Below, piece after piece: positions 10,549 to 18,171 of a DNA stretch of 64,000 nt. The translations under genes and the position numbers were made by a program. The stretch lies in assembly GCA_031277095.1 (NCBI GenBank), contig JAISLU010000093.1:1-64000 (forward strand), given 5' to 3'. Below the pieces are notes generated by a model. That model was given only the letters and a program-made list of their open reading frames with translations, had not been told where the DNA came from and made no database searches. The stretch is from Synergistaceae bacterium. GTDB taxonomy: Bacteria; Synergistota; Synergistia; Synergistales; Aminobacteriaceae. Each line of letters opens with the position of its first letter. Within the stretch, counting starts at the first letter, position 1.

Positions 10549-11421
10549 GTGTCGATACTCGTGAACGAAACGACGCGGGTTCTGGTCCAGGGAATCACAG
10601 GCAAATCGGGTTCCCTTCAGACAAAATCCCTTTTGGACTTCGGAACCAAAGTGGTGGCGGGGGTCACGCCCGGCAAAGCGGGGCATGAAGTCTACGGCGT
10701 CCCCGTTTTCGATTTTGTCGCGGACGCGCTTCGGGCGACGGACGCTGACGCGGCCATCAGCTTTGTTCCTCCCCTGGCGGCCCGAAGCGCGGCCTTGGAG
10801 GCGATAGAATGCGGGATAAAGCTGCTGGTGCTGACTATGGAGGGTATTCCTAAAAATGACGTGCTGAACATCCTCAACTACGCCGCGCCGCGGGGAGTGA
10901 GGGTGCTGGGTCCCGGGACGGCGGGGCTGATCGCGCCGGGCGTGTGCAAGCTGGGGGCCCACCCCGGTCGTATGTTCATCCCGGGAAATGTGGGCGTGGT
11001 TTCGAAAAGCGGCGCGCTTTCCTACGAAATCGGTAAAACCCTCACAGACGCGGGCATCGGGCAATCCACAGTGGTCGCCCTGGGGGGCGGCCCCATCTGG
11101 GGAACGACGCAAAAAGACGTGGTCGAGCTTTTCAACGAGGACGACGAGACAAAGGTGATCGTTCTCCTGGGGGAGATAGGCGGAGCCATGGAGATTACCG
11201 CCGCGGAGTTCATTGCCCGGTCGGTGAAAAAGCCGGTCGTTTCCCTGATCGTCGGCCGGTCGGCCCCCGAGGGAAAATCTCTGGGTCACGCCGGCGCCAT
11301 CATCCGGGGCACAAAAGGAACGGCGGAATCCAAAATCGAGGCGCTGAGGTCGGCAGGCGTAAGTATTGCGTTCACGCCTGCCGAGGTCGTCAACACCGTC
11401 AAAAAACTTTTGAAACTCTGA
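10549..11421 (+). CDS. sucD: Succinate-CoA ligase subunit alpha
   Basis: RVLVQGITGKSGSLQTK; catalytic SLGHAGAII histidine motif. Confidence 0.93.
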   Translation: MSILVNETTRVLVQGITGKSGSLQTKSLLDFGTKVVAGVTPGKAGHEVYGVPVFDFVADALRATDADAAISFVPPLAARSAALEAIECGIKLLVLTMEGIPKNDVLNILNYAAPRGVRVLGPGTAGLIAPGVCKLGAHPGRMFIPGNVGVVSKSGALSYEIGKTLTDAGIGQSTVVALGGGPIWGTTQKDVVELFNEDDETKVIVLLGEIGGAMEITAAEFIARSVKKPVVSLIVGRSAPEGKSLGHAGAIIRGTKGTAESKIEALRSAGVSIAFTPAEVVNTVKKLLKL

Positions 11422-11437
11422 GCCGGGGGATGATTTT

Positions 11438-11638
11438 ATGGCGGTCTACATCGACAAAAATTTATGCAAAGGCTGTGCTTTGTGCGTTATTCGCTGTCCC
11501 CGGAAAGTTTTTGAAATCTCCTCCGAGGTGAATCGCAAGGGCTTCACCGTCGCCGCGGCCGTGAGAGACGGAGACTGCGTGAAGTGCGGACTGTGCGAAA
11601 AAACTTGCCCCGACCTGGCGATCCGGGTCGCGGGGTAA
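11438..11638 (+). CDS. korD: 4Fe-4S ferredoxin / 2-oxoacid oxidoreductase delta subunit
   Basis: CKGCALCVIRCP and CVKCGLCEKTCP clusters. Confidence 0.88.
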   Translation: MAVYIDKNLCKGCALCVIRCPRKVFEISSEVNRKGFTVAAAVRDGDCVKCGLCEKTCPDLAIRVAG

Positions 11639-11708
11639 TGAATCCGGCAATGAATTCAGTGCCGACAACTTAACGGGACTTTTCCCGCAATGCGATAAGA
11701 TTTCAAGC

Positions 11709-11726
11709 CCCCGGCTATGCCGGGGA
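11709..11726. repeat. GC-rich palindrome CCCCCGGCTATGCCGGGG (REP-like)
   Basis: Near-identical palindrome also at 18003-18021; both precede a 97-bp repeat copy. Confidence 0.5.
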
Positions 11727-11824
11727 GAATAACATTGAGGAATAATATTGAGCGGAAGCGATGCGTAAAGCGTCAGATCCCCTGAAGATCCCAACGCTGC
11801 CGGTAAAAACGCGCTTATATAGCG

Positions 11825-11921
11825 AATTAAGATAAAAAGCCTAAAGTTAGAATAGCTAAAAACAAGTCAATTGCTCTATTTAGCGCGTGTAAATTTAACA
11901 TTTTTTAAGTTAAACGACTAT
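11825..11921 (+). repeat. Dispersed 97-bp repeat, copy A
   Basis: AATTAAGATAAAAAGCC...TTAAACGACTAT, identical in 97/97 bases to copy C. Confidence 0.93.
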
Positions 11922-12598
11922 TCCGAGCGTAGAGAGCCACTGTTCTCTCAAAATAAAGCCCAATATTCTCTGCAAATAGTCTCGAACCAGTATGAAGCTG
12001 TCGCTGAAAGCAGTCACGTCCCGCTGGAATTTTCCCACGGCGCGGAAGAGGGCTTCCACATCCTCGGGTCCTTTTATGTTGGGCAGGGTGTTTCGCCAAC
12101 TTCTGGCGACATCTCGTTCCGTGTCTTCCGTAGAACGTCGCTTCACGAAACGGCGCTCCTTGTCCGGGATTTCTTTGTTGTCGCCGTAGGTTATTTTTTC
12201 CAGGGCGAAATTGTCCGGCATGGCAAAAAGAGAAAGGACGACGGTCGTCACGCCTCCGACACGGGAAAAATTCAGCCAATCCATAGCGTCGTTCAAAATG
12301 TTGTTTTTCGAGAGCTGGAACCGTTCTTTTTCGGTGTCGAGCTCTATCGTATAGGGGCCCGTAGGCCTCCCCCTCCAAGCCGGGACAAACAAAAGGTCAG
12401 GACCCACAAAAGGCAGAACACGACGGCACAGGCCCCTGCGTCCGCCAGTCGGGGAGCGTATCTCCTGCGACGTCCCATGGCTGTCAGGGCCCCCGCAAGC
12501 ACCAGGACGGACAGAACCGGCGCGGCCACGCCGAACCAAGGATAGCGGTTGGACAGCTCCCAAACGATCCCGAAAAACAGCAGAAAGAAAACACCCAT
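11910..12598 (-). pseudogene. Frameshifted small membrane-anchored protein of unknown function
   Basis: N-terminal frame (12598, MGVFFLLFFGIVWELSN) breaks near 12360 at a G-run and continues in another frame (YTIELDTEKERFQLSKNNIL...). Confidence 0.6.
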
Positions 12599-12599
12599 T

Positions 12600-13167
12600 T
12601 TATATGGAACAAACGCGCCTCACGATCATGCGCAGACACTCGCAGACCGTCACGAAAACCGGGTTCTCCCGTTCGGCGAGGGAAAGCGCCTTGCGGTTCT
12701 CTTCCTTTTCCTTCAGCTCGCGCCAAAAAGCCCGAACAGTTCTTTGCTCCTCCTCCGTCATGGGGGCTCCGCCGGGGGCGCAGAAAGCGCTCCAAGTAGG
12801 CGTGTTCGAAGTAGTCCACAATGACGTCGAAAATTTCCGGCTCGTAGAGAGTGGCGGCGTCTCGTCCCGGTGACTCCGGCGCAACGGCGAGGGCTTGAGC
12901 TCACTCCAAAATTCCGCGCTGCTCCGCATTCTTTGAAAGGTCCGCGTCACGCTGGAGTACTGTTCCGCCAGTGTTTCGTATTTGCCCGTGACATTCCCCT
13001 CCTGCAGCCGGAAGTTCAGAGCGTAGTTCTCCATCCTGCGGCGGATTTTTTTTGGTCCTCTTGTAAGAGAAAAAATTTTTGAAGGAGGCACTGCCTCGCG
13101 TCCCGGGACAATTTTCCCTCTGGGTCGATGAACCGATCAGGTGCAATTGATTCTCGTTTCAAGTCCA
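12600..13167 (-). pseudogene. Multiply frameshifted gene of unknown function
   Basis: Coding signal moves across frames: MDLKRESIAPDRFIDPEG / RRMENYALNFRLQEGNV / EIFDVIVDYFEHAYLERFLRP / GGAPMTEEEQRTVRAFWREL. Confidence 0.6.
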
Positions 13168-13168
13168 T

Positions 13169-13426
13169 TTATGATCCCCTCGTTTGTGAAGCCGGGATGT
13201 GCCCGTCCTCGGGATCAATCTGAGGAGGCAGTTTCCCGTATCTGGCTTCGTAACGCCGGATTTCGTTTTTCAAAGCCCGCACGAGGACGGCGTTAAAGGA
13301 TTCGTCGTAGATCGCGGCCAATACCTTGCCCTTGGCGAACGTTTCTTCGTCGAACCGCGTCTGGATCGCCACGCGGCGGGGCGCCGTCGAAGCCGAAAAA
13401 GTTTCTCCGGCTCTTTTCTCCGTCAT
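13169..13426 (-). CDS. Small hypothetical protein (85 aa)
   Basis: Intact ORF directly upstream of, and co-directional with, the decayed genes. Confidence 0.5.
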   Translation of the reverse strand: MTEKRAGETFSASTAPRRVAIQTRFDEETFAKGKVLAAIYDESFNAVLVRALKNEIRRYEARYGKLPPQIDPEDGHIPASQTRGS

Positions 13427-13623
13427 ACCATCGTCTCCCTTTCGTCCTGTTTAGGGAAACGTTAAGGTATTGTGCTATAATGCACTAGAATTTGTGGTAT
13501 CAATAGTATCATTAGACCAGCTGAAGATAAAGTGGCTCGATGCCGATCATGGCAGAGACGGTCAGGTCGTACCGGCATGATTTGTTTAATGGTGGTTTTA
13601 AAACAATGGGAGGAGGAAAGATC

Positions 13624-15030
13624 ATGATGACGAAGTTTTTGGGAGGGCGGTTTCGAGAGAGGAGCGCCCAGAAATGCGTGGGTTTTTTTGTTTGTTTTCT
13701 GCTGGCGGTGTGCTTGCCTTGCGGGGCGGGGCACGCGGAGCTGAACGCGGACGACTTTCTGCCCCCCGTCCAGGTGGAGGGAACCCAGAAAGAAGAATTG
13801 ATGACTGTGAAAGACGAGGGGGCGGTAAAGACCGCCGTCGATCCGGTTCTGCAAAAGGAAGTGACGACCGCGTCGAATTTGCAGGACGCCATCAACAAAA
13901 CGATCAAAAAACCGAGGCAGGGCTGCAGCATCCTTGCTGAACCGGGGGGAGGCTACGCGTTCGTCGCAACGGGGCAGGCGAGTTACAAGACCGAATCCGT
14001 GACCGTCACGGCGGGGCGGATTGCCCAGCGCAACGCCTACATCGAGGCGTTCATGAACGCGAAGGCGCAAATGGCGCAGACGGTGGGGGAAATCGTGGTG
14101 CGGGGGGCGACGGACTTCAGCAAAAAAATCGATAAACTCGACTCCGACACAAAAGAACTCCGCAACATCGAAACGGACCTCTCCGAAGAGCAGTTGCAGA
14201 CCGTGCGCAAGGTTTTGAAAGGGTACGTTACCTACGCGGTGAAAAACGAGAGGACCAACGTGTACGTGACCATCGTCAGTTCCTCCAAGACGCGGGGCAA
14301 ATTCAGCAGAAGCGGCGCGGACGGGCTCGTTGCATCCAACCTGAGGGAAGGGTTGAATACGCTGATTTCAGAAATTCGCAGCGGGTTCGTGCCACCTGTG
14401 GGCGGTCGCATCATTGAGGTGCCGGCGACGGGAGAGGTGGCGTATGTGGGTTTTGGGAGCAGCGTGGTTTACTACGACCGAGAGGAAGACGTTCAGGAAG
14501 AGTTGAAGCTCGAGGCGGAACAGGTCGCGGGGCTTCGTGCGGTCGACGCGCTGGCGGGGATCATACTGGGCGACGACGTGATGTGGCAGGCCCACGCGGA
14601 CGCATCGACGCGCGACCGAAAGGCGGACTTCGAACGTTTGCAGCTCTCAGACCAGACGACCAAAGGTTCCCAAGCCGAAATCCGGGAGTACGAACAGAGA
14701 AAACGCGAAATGCAGATCAGGTCGCAGACCGATACGAAAATCCAAAGCCTCAGGCAGGGAATACTGCCCCCCGGCGTCATGCGGGACACGTCGCTGGATG
14801 AAGACGAGGCCTTCGCCTACGGTATCGCCGTGTACGTTCCCTCGCTAAGCGACGCGGCACGCAGCGCCGCGAGAGAAATGGACGAGGCCGAGCTCGTGCG
14901 CCCGCCGGCATCGTCCCAAAATTCTCCTTCCTCTTCGGGCACGGCAGGCGGGGCAAGCGAACCCCCACAGCCCGAACCCACTTACAAAATAAAACAGGGA
15001 CCTTCCGGTGTTGTGCAGCAGAACTTATAA
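13624..15030 (+). CDS. Secreted protein of unknown function with LPP20-like domain
   Basis: Signal peptide; GYAFVATGQASYKTE...AQRNAYIEAFMNAKAQMAQTVGEIV. Confidence 0.65.
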   Translation: MMTKFLGGRFRERSAQKCVGFFVCFLLAVCLPCGAGHAELNADDFLPPVQVEGTQKEELMTVKDEGAVKTAVDPVLQKEVTTASNLQDAINKTIKKPRQGCSILAEPGGGYAFVATGQASYKTESVTVTAGRIAQRNAYIEAFMNAKAQMAQTVGEIVVRGATDFSKKIDKLDSDTKELRNIETDLSEEQLQTVRKVLKGYVTYAVKNERTNVYVTIVSSSKTRGKFSRSGADGLVASNLREGLNTLISEIRSGFVPPVGGRIIEVPATGEVAYVGFGSSVVYYDREEDVQEELKLEAEQVAGLRAVDALAGIILGDDVMWQAHADASTRDRKADFERLQLSDQTTKGSQAEIREYEQRKREMQIRSQTDTKIQSLRQGILPPGVMRDTSLDEDEAFAYGIAVYVPSLSDAARSAAREMDEAELVRPPASSQNSPSSSGTAGGASEPPQPEPTYKIKQGPSGVVQQNL

Positions 15031-15904
15031 ACGAATCGTCGCTGCAGTTCTCGGAATTGCCGTTTTTTTCGGCGGGGCCGCGTTTTCGGATCCGGCCCTG
15101 CCGTCTGAGGCGTCGGGCCATCTTTCGGAGGTTTCTCGCCAATTTCTGGCCGACCTGGGGGTACCTGCGGAAGTGCGGGAGAAACTGGCCGAGTCCGCGG
15201 GAGAGAGCCTGGCCGCCCGCAAGTCCGTTCTGGCCGAATCTGTTTCCGGGGTGTACAGCTTCGCGGTGGGCAGAGCGCCCATGGACAGGGATGAAGACGT
15301 TCAGGCAGATCTGGAAATCGTTGAGGGCGAGCGTCAGTCCCTCCGTGCCCGGCGTGACCTGACGCTTCATCTGGCGAAACGCGGCAGTGTAAATCGCCGT
15401 CGCTATCCCGATGACGACGCGCTGGGCGGTGCTTTGCACTCGTATTATCGGAGCGCCGTCGGTACGCAGTCGGCTTCGGACGTGGTTCAGGGCTGGGTTC
15501 TGGCCCTTGTCTGGCTCAAAACGGGAGCGACGGAAGCCGTTCTCAAAGCCTTTCCGGCGGAAACCGCCGAGCTGGACGACCGCTATTGCGCGTTTCTCTA
15601 TGAGCGGGCGAAATGGCTGTTCGACGCCGGAAACTATTCCGAGGCCCTGCCGGTGTTCAAGCACCTTCACGATTTCCGCTGGGCGAACGTGGGCGCGTAC
15701 CTGGACGCGGCGGAGTGTTTCCTGCGGACGGGAACGCCGGAGGAATGCCTGAAATTGCTGAAAGAAGTCATGGAAATCCTTGGAGAAAGCATGAGTCCCG
15801 ACGCCTTCGCGCGAACCGGCCGGCTCTTCCGGGAGGCGGGGGACCGGGAGGCCGCCCTGTCTGCCTTCCGCATGGCGAGGGAACGCCTTCGTCAGGGACG
15901 CTGA
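15008..15904 (+). CDS. Secreted TPR-like protein
   Basis: GTG start overlapping the upstream CDS; signal peptide; C-terminal helical repeats (AKWLFDAGNYSEALPVFKHL, AGDREAALSAFRMARE). Confidence 0.65.
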   Translation: MLCSRTYKRIVAAVLGIAVFFGGAAFSDPALPSEASGHLSEVSRQFLADLGVPAEVREKLAESAGESLAARKSVLAESVSGVYSFAVGRAPMDRDEDVQADLEIVEGERQSLRARRDLTLHLAKRGSVNRRRYPDDDALGGALHSYYRSAVGTQSASDVVQGWVLALVWLKTGATEAVLKAFPAETAELDDRYCAFLYERAKWLFDAGNYSEALPVFKHLHDFRWANVGAYLDAAECFLRTGTPEECLKLLKEVMEILGESMSPDAFARTGRLFREAGDREAALSAFRMARERLRQGR

Positions 15905-15920
15905 AACGAAAAAATTTCAC

Positions 15921-16023
15921 TATAGTGAATTAAGATAAAAGCCTAAAGTTAGAATAGCTAAAAAACAAGTCAACTGCTCTATTTAGCGCGTGTAAATTTA
16001 ACGTTTTTATGTTAAGCGACTAT
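15921..16023 (+). repeat. Dispersed 97-bp repeat, copy B (diverged)
   Basis: TATAGTGAATTAAGAT..GTTAAGCGACTAT, high identity to copies A and C. Confidence 0.9.
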
Positions 16024-16030
16024 GTTACTG

Positions 16031-16107
16031 TCTTTAACTATTCCAACTTTGGGCCTTCGGTTCGGATACCGCTTGCTTTTAACTATTCTGACTTTAGGCC
16101 TTTAATT
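16031..16107 (-). repeat. Two partial inverted copies of the repeat core
   Basis: TTTAACTATTCCAACTTTGGGCC and TTTTAACTATTCTGACTTTAGGCC resemble the reverse complement of the GCCTAAAGTTAGAATAGCTAAA core. Confidence 0.65.
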
Positions 16108-16131
16108 TCAATACGAAAGGGTGTTTGTACG

Positions 16132-17877
16132 ATGAAAAAAATCTTCTTGTCGCTCATGGTTGTTCTTGTTGTTCTTGCGACCTCCGTTCACGGGGCCGAC
16201 TTCAAAGCATACGACTCACCGGTGGACGCGGAGATCATAGCGGAAAAAGCCTTCGTTCGCTCCGATCACGAGAACAGATCGAAGCGCCTTGTGAGTCTGG
16301 AAGAGGGCGATGTGGTGTCGTTGATGGGCGAGTGGGACGGAGGCGACGCCTATCCGTGGTACGCCGTGATGATCAAGGCGGAAACGGGCTGGATATACGG
16401 GCAGAACATTCAGCGCCTCGACGGCAAGCCAATGACCGCCGCCGCCTCGCCTCCTGCCACCGGCGTGCCAACCGCACAAGGACAAAAAAGCGCCCCCGAG
16501 CCGGGGGTATTGGCCACCGACGGCGATTACGTCACGGTGGTGGCGCGTGGCCAGGGGACGGACCGCGCTAAGGCTCTGGAGCAGGCGTGGATTGAGGCCG
16601 TGCGCTTGGCGGTAGGGGCGACGATTTCCAGTAAAAGCGAGCTGAACAACGACGAGTTCGCGGAGAACACCATCGCCCACAGCCGAGGTGTCATCGAGAG
16701 CTTCGACATTGTGGACGAAAAGAACGACGGCAAACGCGCCACGGTGACGATTCAGGCCAAAGTCCATAAGGAAATTCTGACCGACGCGGCGAAGGTCTAC
16801 GCGGAAGCCCATACGGTGAAAGCCGACGCTGGCGGGGCAATCAAGGCCCAGTTGGACGTAAAGGCCAAGGACACCACGGCAGAGGCCAAACAAAAATCCG
16901 GCGTGGAGCTTTTGAAAGAAGTTCTGGACAGCTACGGCCCGGAGATGTTCTACTCCGCAACGCTGGACCCGAAGATAAAATTCAATAAAGAAACAAAAAG
17001 AGCCTATATACAGGTTATCCAGAAATTCAACCAGGACCTTTTCTGGCAAGAATTTATTCCCCGTCTGCACAAGGCCCTTGAAGGTATAGCGACGAAAAAA
17101 GAAAAGCGTTTTTACGAGGACTCCGTGAGAAAGGCAAATCAGCAACTTGCTAAGGAAGGGTTTGCGCTCTGGAGGGGAGTATTTTATCAATCGGAAAGCG
17201 ATTGGACAGGAAATTATCTTCCTAATATAAAAGACGCTAAATTCTCAGATAAATTTGTGGCTTTTGGCGATAGGAATGTCGTTGGCTCTTATATGTCCCA
17301 ATTCAATATGGCGCCTTTCAGTTGGTATAAAAAAGGTGTTGACGATGGTTGGATATCCTACCCCACAGGAAGCTTTATCATCACCCTCAACAACACAAAC
17401 AAAGCCGAGCCTCGGGCTTTGAAGGCCGTTATTCCCGAAAATCACACATCATATATATTATATGATCTACCTTGTAGTCTTTCACTCGACAACAACAGGA
17501 ATTTCAAACCTTCGAATCCAGCGCTACTGTCCATATTTTCAGATTACGAGAATACAATGTCTGCCAACGTCGTCCTCACTATAACCTATCTTGATCAAGG
17601 AGAAGAAGAAATACACACTCAGCTTTTACGTATGGGTTCAATTAAACCGACAATCTATCGCAAATTTTATTTTACTTTTAATCGGCCTGAATATGATCAA
17701 ATAATTCAAGTATTTACTATCGCTCCTGGTTACGTTGATGGAACGGGACGGCATCTTTTCCTCGGTTCATCGAACTACAACCAAAAATACGGTGTGGGGT
17801 GGTATGTCGAACTAGACGAAAGCGACCTCGAAAAAGTGGACAGCATGAAACTCGAAGTTGTTTTCGAAAACCAATGA
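16132..17877 (+). CDS. Secreted protein with SH3-like and LPP20-like domains
   Basis: MKKIFLSLMVVLVVLATSVHG signal; VSLEEGDVVSLMGEWDGGDAYPWYAVMIKAETGWIYGQNIQ; GDYVTVVARGQGTDRAKALEQAW. Confidence 0.65.
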   Translation: MKKIFLSLMVVLVVLATSVHGADFKAYDSPVDAEIIAEKAFVRSDHENRSKRLVSLEEGDVVSLMGEWDGGDAYPWYAVMIKAETGWIYGQNIQRLDGKPMTAAASPPATGVPTAQGQKSAPEPGVLATDGDYVTVVARGQGTDRAKALEQAWIEAVRLAVGATISSKSELNNDEFAENTIAHSRGVIESFDIVDEKNDGKRATVTIQAKVHKEILTDAAKVYAEAHTVKADAGGAIKAQLDVKAKDTTAEAKQKSGVELLKEVLDSYGPEMFYSATLDPKIKFNKETKRAYIQVIQKFNQDLFWQEFIPRLHKALEGIATKKEKRFYEDSVRKANQQLAKEGFALWRGVFYQSESDWTGNYLPNIKDAKFSDKFVAFGDRNVVGSYMSQFNMAPFSWYKKGVDDGWISYPTGSFIITLNNTNKAEPRALKAVIPENHTSYILYDLPCSLSLDNNRNFKPSNPALLSIFSDYENTMSANVVLTITYLDQGEEEIHTQLLRMGSIKPTIYRKFYFTFNRPEYDQIIQVFTIAPGYVDGTGRHLFLGSSNYNQKYGVGWYVELDESDLEKVDSMKLEVVFENQ

Positions 17878-18002
17878 CGACGGAGAGAAAACAATGGATA
17901 GACTTTCTGCGTCGTTCACGGGATTTCTCCTTTCCTGATAACTTTGAGCGGTTCTCAGGCTTAAGATCAATCCCGTTCCCGGAATTGTCAAACTCTGGGA
18001 GT

Positions 18003-18021
18003 CCCCCGGCATAGCCGGGGG
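18003..18021. repeat. GC-rich palindrome CCCCCGGCATAGCCGGGGG (REP-like)
   Basis: Perfect stem; 12 bp before copy C. Confidence 0.55.
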
Positions 18022-18033
18022 TTTATCAATTTT

Positions 18034-18130
18034 AATTAAGATAAAAAGCCTAAAGTTAGAATAGCTAAAAACAAGTCAATTGCTCTATTTAGCGCGTGTA
18101 AATTTAACATTTTTTAAGTTAAACGACTAT
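18034..18130 (+). repeat. Dispersed 97-bp repeat, copy C
   Basis: Identical to copy A over 97 bp. Confidence 0.93.
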
Positions 18131-18171
18131 AAACCGCTCAATTTATTTCCTGCAGTCATGCTTATGCAGCA

